The notes: a model not told the origin generated them from the sequence alone. Shown: positions 25,144-34,215, counted from the stretch's first letter. The stretch is 64,000 nt of DNA from CAYQJS01 sp964417895 (GCA_964417895.1 CAYQJS010000007.1:71854-135853); one strand, 5' to 3'. Numbers and translations are program-made.

Positions 25144-25240
25144 GGCGATACTCCGAATGTCGTTTTCCCTAGTGGAAAACGGTACAGCGCCTGGTGGCGT
25201 TTCACAAGGAAGCGCGGTGGCGCGCGAGTTGGTGACCCGG

Positions 25241-25375
<135 letters not shown>

Positions 25376-25388
25376 GTTTCCGTGAAGG

Positions 25389-25847
25389 TTACCACCGCCG
25401 GCGCGGCGTGCTGTCCTCCGGGCCGACTAGCGTGGCCACGTCCCAACCCTTCCCCAGGACGCCCCACACGAGCGCTGCGTCGATGATCAGCGGTACGATG
25501 GACCAGACCCCGAGGTACAGCAGGAAAAGAAGGGCGGACGCCGCTGCGGCGCTGACCACCAGCGGGCGGAACCAGTTACCCGACGGCCGGAGGAACCCGG
25601 GCAACCAGCGGGGGCGGAGGAGGGCGAGCAGGGCGCTGACGAAACACAGCACGGCGATGCGCGCCAGTATCCCGCTCACTGAGCGCCCCTGGTCCTCGGC
25701 AAAGACGGCCAGCGCAGGCACCGGGTCACGCTGGATTATCCACCAGCACCAGAAGGCGCCGATCGCCAGCAACAGCCCCACCACCCGCTGCATCACCTGC
25801 GGATTAGCCAGAGCCGCCTGCAACAGTGCCACGACCCGCTGCATCAT
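25389..25847 (-). CDS. Small integral membrane protein
   Basis: 152 residues starting at ATG 25847 or the next Met. Four hydrophobic helices are visible: 'VVGLLLAIGAFWCWWIIQ', 'ILARIAVLCFVSALLALL', 'PLVVSAAAASALLFLLYLG' and 'IVPLIIDAALVWGVLG'; an N-terminal amphipathic stretch repeats 'QRVVALL/QRVVGLL'. The C-terminus is basic. No family is recognised. The ribosome site is weak. Confidence 0.6.
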   Translation of the reverse strand: MMQRVVALLQAALANPQVMQRVVGLLLAIGAFWCWWIIQRDPVPALAVFAEDQGRSVSGILARIAVLCFVSALLALLRPRWLPGFLRPSGNWFRPLVVSAAAASALLFLLYLGVWSIVPLIIDAALVWGVLGKGWDVATLVGPEDSTPRRRW

Positions 25848-25916
25848 ATGGGGATCATGCTAGGCCGGCCTGCGGCGCGTCAAGTGCGCTGGCCCGGACA
25901 GGAGGAGGAGTGAACC

Positions 25917-26471
25917 GTGAGCGAAGGGCAAATGCGACCGCAGGAGATGGCGACGCTAGGTGGCGGCTGCTTCTGGTGCCTCGAGGCCGTGTTCGATGAG
26001 CTGAAGGGCGTCAACGACGTCGTGTCCGGTTACGCCGGCGGTGCCCCCGCCAATCCGACGTACTCGCAAGTGTGCTCCGGGGCCACCGGCCACGCGGAAG
26101 CGGTGCAGATCACGTTTGACCCACAGGTGATCTCGTTCAAAGACCTCCTCGACGTCTTTTTCACCATTCACGATCCAACCACGCTCAACCGACAGGGACA
26201 CGATGTTGGGACGCAGTACCGCTCGATCATTCTCTATCACACGCCCGAGCAGCGGGAGACCGCCGAACAGACCATTCGGGAGCTGAGCGAGGCGAAGCTG
26301 TGGGGTGCGCCCATCGTGACCCAGCTCGAGCAGCTCGCCGCATTCTACCCGGCCGAGGAGTACCACCGGGACTATTTCACCCGGAATCCCGATCAGCCCT
26401 ACTGCCAGGTAGTCATCGCGCCGAAGGTAGCGAAGGCGCGCAGCCACTTCCTGGCGAAGCTCAAGGCGTGA
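25917..26471 (+). CDS. msrA: Peptide methionine-S-sulfoxide reductase
   Basis: 184 residues, GTG start with AGGAGGAGGAG upstream. 'LGGGCFWCLEAVFDELKGV' holds the catalytic Cys18 (GCFWC), 'GYAGG' and 'HAEAVQITFDPQVISF' follow, and 'HDPTTLNRQGHDVGTQYRS' is the substrate pocket. It reduces S-methionine sulfoxide in damaged proteins using thioredoxin. The length is normal for stand-alone MsrA. It is a lone gene. Confidence 0.95.
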   Translation: MSEGQMRPQEMATLGGGCFWCLEAVFDELKGVNDVVSGYAGGAPANPTYSQVCSGATGHAEAVQITFDPQVISFKDLLDVFFTIHDPTTLNRQGHDVGTQYRSIILYHTPEQRETAEQTIRELSEAKLWGAPIVTQLEQLAAFYPAEEYHRDYFTRNPDQPYCQVVIAPKVAKARSHFLAKLKA

Positions 26472-26515
26472 CGTGGCCACGTGACGTGCGAGATATACTC
26501 GCCGCAAACCTCTAT

Positions 26516-26552
26516 CCATTCCCTCCCCTTTGAGGGGTAGGGTCAGGGACGG
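26516..26552. repeat. Short family A-like repeat at the start of the Rieske gene
   Basis: TCCCTCCCCTTTGAGGGGTA followed by GGGTCAGGGACGGGGG forms a small hairpin right before the GTG start, so the purine-rich right arm may serve as ribosome site. Confidence 0.5.
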
Positions 26553-26557
26553 GGGCC

Positions 26558-27548
26558 GTGCTAACGCGAGAAGAGAACGAGCTGCTAACCCGCGTCGGAC
26601 CGGGCACGCTGGCCGGTGAGCTGCTGCGGCGCTACTGGCATCCAGTCGCGGTGGCGGCCGAGCTGACAGACGAGCAGCCGACGAAGCTCGTGCGCATCCT
26701 GGGGCGAGGACCTCGTGCTCTTCAAGGACAAGGGCGGGCACGTGGGGCTGATCGCCGACCACTGCGCGCACCGTGGCGCCTCTCTCCTCTATGGAAGGGT
26801 GGAGGAGCGGGGTATCGCCTGCGCCTACCATGGCTGGCTCTACGACACCAGCGGTAACTGCCTGGAGTGTCCGGCCGAGCCGGCCGCCAGCATGTTCCAC
26901 CTCACCGTGAAGCAGCGCGCCTACCGCGCCCAGAAGTTCATGGGGCTCTACTGGGCGTACCTGGGGCCCGAACCCGCGCCGGCGATCCCCAGGTACGACG
27001 TTTGGGTGCGGAAGGATGGGCGGCGTCGGCTCCAGGTCCACCCGCGCATCGACTGCAACTGGTTCCAGGCGATGGAGAACTCGGTGGACCCCGCTCACTT
27101 GCAGATCCTCCACCAGGAGGTGACCGGCCGGGGCCGAACCCCTCCGAGCAGCACGCGTGGGTTCACCGACGACATCGCGCGTTTAGACTTCTACGTCTTC
27201 CCCCACGGCATTATCAAGAAGCGCGGATACAAAAACGGCGTCGTCGACGAGCACCCGCTCCTCTTCCCCACCGTCCTGCGGGTCAACAACAGCACCGAGA
27301 TCCGCGTCCCTGTCGACTGGCACGCTTCGGACTTCCAGGAGGACCAGGCTGTGAAATCACAGGTCCTCATTTTACTGTTGCCGATTACTGTTGCCGAGCG
27401 TTCGGGGCGCCAACAGCGGCCGGTGACACTCTCCCTCCAGACGGTCCACGAACCGGCTTTACCTGAAGCGGACCGAGTGTGGGGGAACAAGCCTCCCGCT
27501 TTCACCCTGCCCTTCCGCCCTGTTCGACGGTTATACAATTGTGGCTGA
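26558..27548 (+). pseudogene. Rieske oxygenase gene, frameshifted and fused to foreign sequence
   Basis: GTG 26558 opens 'LTREENELLTRVGPGTLAGE' and 'YWHPVAVAAELT'. At the GGGG of 26701-26704 one extra base shifts the frame; the Rieske centre follows as 'CAHRG' and 'CAYHGWLYDTSG' (CxH...CxxH), and 'NWFQAMENSVDPAHLQILH' holds the mononuclear-iron ligands. After 'NSTEIRVPVD' (about 27312) family likeness stops, and an unrelated tail runs to the stop. It was an aromatic-ring-hydroxylating oxygenase alpha subunit of the phenoxybenzoate/phthalate dioxygenase type; it is now broken twice. Confidence 0.8.
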
Positions 27549-27861
27549 CATCCAGTTCGTGACGAACGGCAAGCACCAGGTCGTCAACGTCGGCGTGAGC
27601 ACCACAAACATGGGCAACTAGGGCGCGACGGGACACGACGGACGTGCGGCACGAGTTCGGCCACATGCTCGACGCGCTGGACGAGTACTTCACTGTGAAC
27701 GGCGTCAACTACGGGCCGGGCAGGCAGGCGACCGGGAACATCATGAACAACCCGGCGAACGCAGCTGCCGTCCATCACTACGAGCTCATCCGTGCCGCCG
27801 CTTCGGACCTGCTGGGAACTTCTTGCTCGACGAATTCAGTCAACGTCCGCTGTTGAGGAGC
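27549..27861 (+). pseudogene. Fragments of a secreted zinc metallopeptidase gene
   Basis: Around 27531-27621 one frame reads 'FDGYTIVADIQFVTNGKHQV' and stops; another (27644-27856) reads 'VRHEFGHMLDALDEYFTVNG' and 'IMNNPANAAAVHHYELI'. HEFGHMLD with a following DEYF is a zinc-protease helix of the kind seen next to contractile-injection and related gene sets. The two parts are out of frame and the start is lost. Confidence 0.55.
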
Positions 27862-28122
27862 ATGATGGGGGCCCTTGCCGCCGAGCTAATCATCCGCCCC
27901 GCCCGGGCAACACGGCGTGAGGAACTCGTCGCCGGCTGTGCTCTCGTCAACGCGGGCGACGTGACGGTCCGCATAAGCAGGGCGCCCTTGTCCTCGCCCG
28001 CGCTGTGTCTGGAGATCGTCGACCAATCGGCAGCACCAGTGCTGCTCCCGCCGCCGCCCGTGCCCGGCAACGGTGACGACCTGCTAGGCCTCGCGCCGGG
28101 CGAGCGGTACGCCGTCGAGCAC
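27862..28122 (+). pseudogene. Uncharacterised gene cut by the IS630-type element
   Basis: ATG 27862 has GAGGAG upstream and the frame gives 'MMGALAAELIIRPARATRRE' and 'VAGCALVNAGDVTVRISRAP', a proline patch and 'APGERYAVEHG' before the element starts at 28123. 87 codons remain. No family is recognised. The other half is not found after the element. Confidence 0.55.
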
Positions 28123-29082
28123 GGCGCTGGACCGACGGTTCTCCACGATGCGAACTCCCGTTATCCAGATCCAGAAGACACGCCTGGCTTCGGAATAGGG
28201 TGGGGTTTTCATGACATGATCGACCAGGCACTCAAACGGCTCAATTCCGGTGCGCGGCTCGCAACGGCCGAACAGCTTGGCTCGATGCACATCGAGTGCG
28301 GCCAGGTAGGCCCATGCACCACCACGCCCGTACTCGTGCTCAACCCGCATTGGAGTGCCTGGCTGTGGGGCAAGGTGCTATGGCGCCTGATCCTTGCTTG
28401 GATGCTCGTCTTTTCATCGGTGGAGAGCACGAACTCATCGTCGGCGAGTGGGTGCCCCTCCCATACGCGCTCGTAGAGGTCAAGGATCCTTCCCGCCTTG
28501 GAAGCGAAGTCCGGGTCGCGCGGAAAGATCCAACAGCGGTGCTGCCAGGGACGAATCGCATCCTCGTGGAGCCAGCGCCAGATGGTTGTATCCCCGACGC
28601 TGGCGACGAGTCCGGTTCTGCGTGCCTCAGCAGCGATATCACTGACGCTAAAGCGGGAGAGAGGCAGACCACGTTGCGCTGGCAGTTCACAGGCCAGCGC
28701 TTTGACCTGGATGACCACTTCTGGGGGGGAAAGCCCTGGGGCGACCAGGGCGAGGATGTTCTTCTAGGCCGTGCGAGGCGCTGTTCAAAAAAGCGCTTGC
28801 GCCACTTGCTCACCACATCCCGCCCAAGAAGATACGCGGCGATCTCATCGTTGCGCCAACCCTCTGAAGCGTGGAGAACCATCTGAGCGCGCAGGACCAT
28901 ATAATGCGGCAACGTATAGCTGGCCGCGCACCGCTGAAGCTCGCGCGCTTCCTCGGCGGACAACTCGATCCGATACGGGCTCGTTCTGGGCGTGGGCGCT
29001 CTCCAGGCACCCTTATGATACTCCGCTCGACGCCCATTGGCGCCTCACAGACACGTTGCCTTATTTACGGAATTGAGTACTT
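28123..29082 (-). mobile_element. Defective IS630-family element, copy 1
   Basis: 960 bp sharing near-identity with 30205-31161. On the minus strand a transposase reads 'MSAEEARELQRCAASYTLPH' and 'VVSKWRKRFF' (HTH), then in other frames 'VKALACELPAQRGLPLSRFS', 'TTIWRWLHEDAIRPWQHR', 'EFVLSTDEKTSIQARIR' (first catalytic Asp) and 'NGSSHRGEPSVQR', where it stops short of the last catalytic Glu. At least three frameshifts and a missing 3' end make it inactive. The intact outer end is CAACGTGTCTGTGAGGCGCC-like with TACTCAATTCCGTAAATAAG. Confidence 0.85.
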
Positions 29083-29084
29083 AG

Positions 29085-29870
29085 TTAGTCCCGCCGATTA
29101 CGGGCGAGCGTGATTGCCTGCTCTTGGAACACGAAGTTCGGGGCGCAGGGATCGTCGCAGCGCTGGCTGACGGTTGCGCGCCCCGGGGTGCCATCGCGGA
29201 CGCCGAAATTCCGCGACAACGGCCCGTCCGCTTTTGCCTTGAAGAGGATCCTGCGGAGCTCCTGCCCTGGCTGTGGCTCGAACCCGAGCTGGATCAAGTC
29301 GGGGAGCGGGGCCCCGGGAGCGCTGTTGGTGAACCGCAGCTCGAGGTAAGACTCCCCGACCGTGGGCCCGGCCCGCCTGGCGATCACGTCCTGGTAGCAA
29401 CGGCCAAACAGGATGGTGTTCGGTTTGCACTGGAGCTGGTCCGCCGGGGGAATGTGGGCGCCGATGTCGGACACCCAGAAGAGCGCGTCATCCGTCTCTA
29501 GACTGACTTCCACCAAGGCGCGGCCGTCGCCGAGCCGCCGTTCGGTGACCTTACCGTCGACCTTCGTGCCGAGGCGAGGCCCGCCCTGCTCTCGGACGAA
29601 GCGGGCGATCACCCCCGGGTAGTCGACGTGGGCGAGTCTCCCACTCGCTGGGGCGGTCGAAGTGGCGATGTTCGGAATCCCCGTTTGAAACTCAAAACAG
29701 TTCGGGGGGGTTCCAAACAAGCAATGTGTGCCTTGCCGCGACAGGAAATCACTGATCGGCCGCCTGGTGGTGGATTGAGCGGCTGCCGGCGTCGGCACCA
29801 TCACCAATGCCGCAAGAACCGTGGCGCCTGCCAAAGCCGCTAGCTGGAACCCGAATCTACTAGTGAGCAT
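29085..29870 (-). CDS. Secreted protein of unknown function
   Basis: 261 residues, ATG 29870 with AGAAGGAAC upstream. Residues 1-32 are a signal peptide ('LAALAGATVLAALVMVPTPA', cleavage near AAA-QS). The mature part has several Cys ('GTHCLFGTPPNCFEF', 'QLQCKPNTILFGRCYQ', 'QRCDDPCAPNFVF') that could form disulfides and beta-rich segments 'RALVEVSLETDDALFWVSD'. No family is recognised. It sits between two copies of the defective IS element, with the stop two bases from one, and has its own strong promoter. Confidence 0.75.
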   Translation of the reverse strand: MLTSRFGFQLAALAGATVLAALVMVPTPAAAQSTTRRPISDFLSRQGTHCLFGTPPNCFEFQTGIPNIATSTAPASGRLAHVDYPGVIARFVREQGGPRLGTKVDGKVTERRLGDGRALVEVSLETDDALFWVSDIGAHIPPADQLQCKPNTILFGRCYQDVIARRAGPTVGESYLELRFTNSAPGAPLPDLIQLGFEPQPGQELRRILFKAKADGPLSRNFGVRDGTPGRATVSQRCDDPCAPNFVFQEQAITLARNRRD

Positions 29871-29909
29871 GATGTTCCTTCTCTCCAGAGGCTGATAAGC
29901 TGTCAGATT

Positions 29910-29960
29910 GCGGCGCAGGGGGATCCAATCCGGGGGAAACCAGGTGTTCTGCTGCGCCGC
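29910..29960 (-). promoter_or_regulatory. Hairpin in the 5' leader of the secreted-protein gene
   Basis: GCGGCGCAG (29952-29960 on the minus strand) pairs with CTGCGCCGC (29910-29918) across a loop of 33 bases. It lies in the long leader between the promoter at 30032-30060 and the start codon, and may stabilise the transcript or control translation. Confidence 0.45.
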
Positions 29961-29987
29961 TTCTTGGTCTTATTAACTCACCTCCTC

Positions 29988-30004
29988 TTATGACGTAGTC
30001 ATAA
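29988..30004. promoter_or_regulatory. Perfect palindrome, operator-like
   Basis: TTATGAC-GTA-GTCATAA: two seven-base arms around three bases, lying about 20-37 bases past the predicted transcription start of the minus-strand gene. This resembles a repressor site, but the regulator is unknown. Confidence 0.5.
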
Positions 30005-30031
30005 CGATTCGTTGGGTCATCGCGCCATCGC

Positions 30032-30060
30032 AGCATAGTATTGCCTGATGTCCTTGTCAA
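30032..30060 (-). promoter_or_regulatory. Sigma-70-type promoter for the secreted-protein gene
   Basis: On the minus strand, TTGACA (30055-30060) and TATGCT (30032-30037) are 17 bases apart. This is the best consensus match in the window. Transcription would start near 30025 and run through a leader of about 155 bases to ATG 29870. Confidence 0.7.
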
Positions 30061-30204
30061 GACAACATAGAACAGAACGCCTGTGGAGCAGCGACGGCAT
30101 TCAAAACCATCGCCGTGAAGTTTTTGGCAGGAGCGAACTGCCGTGAGCGACTGTCGGCGATATCCTTTCGTCAGTCGTTTTCATGGCTCCCCCGGTTACC
30201 TGCA

Positions 30205-31161
30205 GGCGCTGGACCGACGGTTCTCCACGATGCGAACTCCCGTTATCCATCCAGAAGACACGCCTGGCTTCGGAATAGGTGGGGTTTTCATGACATGATC
30301 GACCAGGCACTCAAACGGCTCAATTCCGGTGCGCGGCTCGCAACGGCCGAACAGCTTGGCTCGATGCACATCGAGTGCGGCCAGGTAGGCCCATGCACCA
30401 CCACGCCCGTACTCGTGCTCAACCCGCATTGGAGTGCCTGGCTGTGGGGCAAGGTGCTATGGCGCCTGATCCTTGCTTGGATGCTCGTCTTTTCATCGGT
30501 GGAGAGCACGAACTCATCGTCGGCGAGTGGGTGCCCCTCCCATACGCGCTCGTAGAGGTCAAGGATCCTTCCCGCCTTGGAAGCGAAGTCCGGGTCGCGC
30601 GGAAAGATCCAACAGCGGTGCTGCCAGGGACGAATCGCATCCTCGTGGAGCCAGCGCCAGATGGTTGTATCCCCGACGCTGGCGACGAGTCCGGTTCTGC
30701 GTGCCTCAGCAGCGATATCACTGACGCTAAAGCGGGAGAGAGGCAGACCACGTTGCGCTGGCAGTTCACAGGCCAGCGCTTTGACCTGGATGACCACTTC
30801 TGGGGGGGAAAGCCCTGGGGCGACCAGGGCGAGGATGTTCTTCTAGGCCGTGCGAGGCGCTGTTCAAAAAAGCGCTTGCGCCACTTGCTCACCACATCCC
30901 GCCCAAGAAGATACGCGGCGATCTCATCGTTGCGCCAACCCTCTGAAGCGTGGAGAACCATCTGAGCGCGCAGGACCATATAATGCGGCAACGTATAGCT
31001 GGCCGCGCACCGCTGAAGCTCGCGCGCTTCCTCGGCGGACAACTCGATCCGATACGGGCTCGTTCTGGGCGTGGGCGCTCTCCAGGCACCCTTATGATAC
31101 TCCGCTCGACGCCCATTGGCGCCTCACAAATACGTTGCCTTATTTACGGAATTGAGTACTT
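30205..31161 (-). mobile_element. Defective IS630-family element, copy 2
   Basis: 957 bp, nearly identical to 28123-29082: three missing bases near the transposase 3' end (30244-30275) and two substitutions near the right end are what I see. It carries the same frameshifts and the same loss of the transposase C-terminus, in the same orientation. Sharing identical damage means it was copied after inactivation, by a helper transposase or by segmental duplication. Confidence 0.85.
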
Positions 31162-31347
31162 GGTCCCCACACTCTCCACGATGGCTTAACGGGGTCGTAT
31201 GGAGCGTAAAAACTATCGAGTGCATGCCGAAGAGAGGTGGGAACACTGGCGTCACTGCGTTGAGCCGACCACTTAGTTAGGCGGCCTTCTGCGTCCGCCT
31301 TAGCTCCTACAGGCTCGGGATTCACCGCCTCACCCGGCCACAAGGGC
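31162..31347. other. Spacer between IS copy 2 and hisIE
   Basis: No gene is supported. ACTTAGTTAG appears here (about 31272) and again at the right edge of copy 1 (29079), which may reflect an older, longer form of the element or a shared target. Confidence 0.35.
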
Positions 31348-32118
31348 TCAACGCCTCCGGCGCGCCAGCTCCTGCCAGACATCGTCCACAGGAACGCCCG
31401 TGGCTTCCAGCAGCACCAGGCTGTGAAACCACAGGTCGGCGACCTCCCACACGATCTCATCGTGCGAGCCGTTCTTCGCGGCGATGATGGTCTCCACTGC
31501 CTCCTCGCCCACCTTTTTGGCGACGCGGTCGATCCCCTCGCGTAACAGCCCTGCGACGTAGGAGCCTTCCGGCATCGTCGCGTGGCGCTCAGCGATGACT
31601 CGAGCCAGCTCAGCAACCACGGCCGGTCCGTGCGGATGCCCCTGGCTGCTTTCATTCGCCGACGGGGCAGCGCCACCCCCTCCCTCACCCTCCCCCGTCG
31701 AGGGGGAGGGAACCGATGCGTTTGCCGTCGAGGGGGAGGAGGCCGAAGCCGCCGCGTCCTCTTGCGTCTCACCCGTCGAGGGGGAGGGAACGGAGGCGTC
31801 CGCCGTCACCTCCTCGACCGGCTGGAAGAAGCAGCTCGTCGCGCCCGTGTGGCAGGCGGGCCCCTCCGGATTGACTTCTATGAGGATCGCGTCGGCGTCA
31901 CAGTCAGCGGTGGCACGAACCACTCGCTGGAAGTTTCCGGACGTCGCGCCCTTGTGCCACAGCTCCTGCCGCGAGCGGCTCCAGAACCAGGCGTCGCCCG
32001 TCTGCACGGTCCGACGCACCGATTCGGCGTTCATGTACGCCACCATCAGCACGTCCCGGGTATTCGCGTCCTGCACGATGGCCGGGATGAGGCCCTGCGA
32101 ATCGAACTTCAACACCAC
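31348..32118 (-). CDS. hisIE: Bifunctional phosphoribosyl-AMP cyclohydrolase / phosphoribosyl-ATP pyrophosphatase
   Basis: 256 residues, GTG 32118 one base after the hisF stop. Residues 1-103 are HisI: 'MVAYMNAESVRRTVQTGDAW', 'ELWHKGATSGNFQRV' and the zinc site 'CDADAILI' with 'ACHTGATSCFF'. Residues 166-256 are HisE: 'VIAERHATMPEGSYVAGLL' and 'KVGEEAVETIIAAKNG'. It performs histidine biosynthesis steps 2 and 3. The 57-residue linker (104-160) is built from three 'PSPSTG/SPST' units coded by a family A DNA repeat; typical linkers are much shorter. It closes the prfB-his operon. Confidence 0.93.
   Translation of the reverse strand: MVLKFDSQGLIPAIVQDANTRDVLMVAYMNAESVRRTVQTGDAWFWSRSRQELWHKGATSGNFQRVVRATADCDADAILIEVNPEGPACHTGATSCFFQPVEEVTADASVPSPSTGETQEDAAASASSPSTANASVPSPSTGEGEGGGGAAPSANESSQGHPHGPAVVAELARVIAERHATMPEGSYVAGLLREGIDRVAKKVGEEAVETIIAAKNGSHDEIVWEVADLWFHSLVLLEATGVPVDDVWQELARRRR
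31639..31809. repeat. Family A palindromic repeat inside hisIE
   Basis: TCCCTCACCCTCCCCCGTCG followed by AGGGGGAGGG, then CCGTCGAGGGGGAGGA and a third CCCGTCGAGGGGGAGGGA. The same hairpin core is found between genes elsewhere; here its length keeps the frame and it is translated as the linker between the two enzyme domains. Confidence 0.75.
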
Positions 32119-32119
32119 A

Positions 32120-32884
32120 TCACTCCTCGACCGGCCGAATCGGCAGTCCGCGTGCGGCTAGATAGTCCTTGGCGTCGCGGATGCGCCACGTGCCGTAGTG
32201 AAAGATGGAGGCAGCAAGGACCGCATCGGCTTTCCCACGCGCCAGAGCATCGTACAGGTGGTCGAGCGTCCCAGCGCCGCCCGAAGCGATGACGGGAACG
32301 GGGACTGCTTCCGAGACAGCGGCTGTCAGCTCGAGGTCGTACCCGGAAAGGTGGCCGTCCGCGTCCATACTGGTCAACAGGATCTCCCCAGCGCCGCGCT
32401 CCGCGCCCCGTGCCGCCCATTGCACTGCATCGATGCCCGTCGGGCGGCGGCCCCCATGACTGTACACCTCCCAGCCTGCCCCACCCCGCTTCGCATCGAT
32501 GGCGAGCACGATGCACTGGCTGCCGAACTCGGCGGCCCCCTCGCCGATCAGCTCAGGCCGCGCGATCGCCGCGCTGTTGATGGATACCTTGTCGGCACCC
32601 GCCCGCAGCATGCGCCGCATGTCCTCGATAGAGCGAATACCACCGCCCACTGTGAGCGGGATGAAGACCCTCTCCGCGGTGCGCTCCACCACCTCCACCA
32701 TGGTCGCGCGCTCGTCGCTAGAGGCCGTGATGTCGAGAAACACCACCTCGTCGGCGCCCTCGTTGTCGTAAAAGGCCGCGAGATCCACCGGGTCCCCGGC
32801 ATCCCGAAGGTTGACGAAGCTCACTCCTTTCACAACCCGACCGCGGTCTACGTCGAGGCAGGGAATGATTCGCTTCGTCAGCAC
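32120..32884 (-). CDS. hisF: Imidazole glycerol phosphate synthase, cyclase subunit
   Basis: 254 residues. The (beta/alpha)8 barrel carries catalytic Asp11 ('PCLDVDRGRVVKG') and Asp130 ('IVLAIDAKR') and phosphate loops 'TVGGGIRSIEDM' and 'ASGGAGTLDHL'. It uses ammonia from HisH to turn PRFAR into IGP and AICAR. The gene overlaps the hisA stop by seven bases and is followed after one base by hisIE, a tight operon. Confidence 0.97.
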   Translation of the reverse strand: MLTKRIIPCLDVDRGRVVKGVSFVNLRDAGDPVDLAAFYDNEGADEVVFLDITASSDERATMVEVVERTAERVFIPLTVGGGIRSIEDMRRMLRAGADKVSINSAAIARPELIGEGAAEFGSQCIVLAIDAKRGGAGWEVYSHGGRRPTGIDAVQWAARGAERGAGEILLTSMDADGHLSGYDLELTAAVSEAVPVPVIASGGAGTLDHLYDALARGKADAVLAASIFHYGTWRIRDAKDYLAARGLPIRPVEE

Positions 32885-33615
32885 TCATCTCCCCCATTGG
32901 CGAGTCTGCTGATCGCGTCTTCCAGCTTGATCTGCCCTGTGTAGAGCGCACGCCCCACGATAGCCCCGGCGGCTCCTATCGTCCGGATCGCCACCAGGTC
33001 ATCGATACTAGCCACCCCGCCCGAGGCCAGCACCGCGAAGCTGGCTCGCTCCACGATCTCCGCTAGCGTCCCGACATTCGGACCTTGCAGGATTCCATCC
33101 CGCCCGATGTCCGTGTAGAGGCCCCAACGCACCCCAAGCGCGTTCGCCCGGTCTACCAGGTCATCGGTCGCCACCGCCGAAGTCCTGGTCCAGCCTTCGG
33201 TGGCAATGCGACCGTCGCGCGCATCGATGCCAACAACGAGGCCGTCGCCGAGTCGTCGCCGCAGCTCGACCACCCACTGAGGCCGTGTGAGCAGCGCCGT
33301 GCCTAGCACAACGCGGTCTGCACCAGCGTGCAGGGCGTCCTCAATGGCCGCGTCGTCGCGCAGCCCGCCTCCGAACTGGAGCGTCGCCCGGGTGGCGGCT
33401 CGAATGTCTCGGAGCGCCCCCAGATTGGCGGGGCGCCCGCTGCGAGCGCCATCGAGGTCCACGACGTGGATCACCGCGGCGCCCGCGGCCGTCCAGGCCT
33501 CAGCGACGGCCGCGGGATCGTCGTCGTAGATGGTTTCGCGCGCGAAGTCGCCTTGCACCAGGCGCACACATTTGCCGGCACGCAGGTCTATGGCTGGGAT
33601 GACGTCGAAGCCCAT
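32878..33615 (-). CDS. hisA: 1-(5-phosphoribosyl)-5-[(5-phosphoribosylamino)methylideneamino]imidazole-4-carboxamide isomerase
   Basis: 245 residues. 'FDVIPAIDLRAGKCVRLVQG' has the first catalytic Asp (10), 'VVGIDARDG' the second (131), and 'QFGGGLRDDAAIEDAL' and 'LASGGVASIDDL' are the two phosphate-binding loops. It isomerises ProFAR to PRFAR ahead of HisHF. The start lies 28 bases inside hisH. No PriA-specific feature can be judged by eye. Confidence 0.96.
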   Translation of the reverse strand: MGFDVIPAIDLRAGKCVRLVQGDFARETIYDDDPAAVAEAWTAAGAAVIHVVDLDGARSGRPANLGALRDIRAATRATLQFGGGLRDDAAIEDALHAGADRVVLGTALLTRPQWVVELRRRLGDGLVVGIDARDGRIATEGWTRTSAVATDDLVDRANALGVRWGLYTDIGRDGILQGPNVGTLAEIVERASFAVLASGGVASIDDLVAIRTIGAAGAIVGRALYTGQIKLEDAISRLANGGDEC

Positions 33616-34214
33616 TCCACGAAATTCCGATAGAGCTGGAGCCCCGTCTTGCCGCTCTTCTCCGGGTGGAACTGCGTGCCAAATACGTTGTTCTGAGCGA
33701 GAGCGCTTGGGAACAAGCCCGCATAGTCGGTCACGCCAGCGACGATCCCAATGTCCTCGGGATCCACGACGTACGAGTGCACGAAATAGCAGTACGCGTT
33801 ATCGGGAATATCGCGCCACACGGGATGGGGGAGGCGCTGGCCGACGGCATTCCATCCCATGTGGGGCACCTTAACGCCGCCATCGAGGCGGCGCACTTTT
33901 CCGCGCACCACCCCGAGACATGGCTGCCCACCGTCCTCGTCCGACCATTCCATCAAGACTTGCATGCCCATGCACACACCCAGGAAAGGTCGGCCCGACT
34001 CGATGTAGCGGCGCACGGCGTCATCCAGGCCGTGCAGGCGCAGCGCCCGCATGATCTGCCCCGCCGCTCCCACACCTGGAAGGACCAGCGCGCGAGCCTC
34101 GGCAACTTCGCACGGCTCGCTCGTCACGAGTGGAGAATGGCCAAGCGCAGCCAGCGCCTTGGCCACGCTCCGCAAATTACCGGCCCCGTAGTCGATCACC
34201 ACCAGGTCGTACAT
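33588..34214 (-). CDS. hisH: Imidazole glycerol phosphate synthase, glutaminase subunit
   Basis: 208 residues. Class I amidotransferase triad: Cys81 in 'FLGVCMGMQ', His183 and Glu185 in 'GTQFHPEKSG'; 'LVLPGVGAAG' forms the oxyanion region. It releases ammonia from glutamine for HisF. It starts one base after the prfB stop, so it depends on the prfB transcript. Confidence 0.96.
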   Translation of the reverse strand: MYDLVVIDYGAGNLRSVAKALAALGHSPLVTSEPCEVAEARALVLPGVGAAGQIMRALRLHGLDDAVRRYIESGRPFLGVCMGMQVLMEWSDEDGGQPCLGVVRGKVRRLDGGVKVPHMGWNAVGQRLPHPVWRDIPDNAYCYFVHSYVVDPEDIGIVAGVTDYAGLFPSALAQNNVFGTQFHPEKSGKTGLQLYRNFVEWASTSSQP

Positions 34215-34215
34215 A

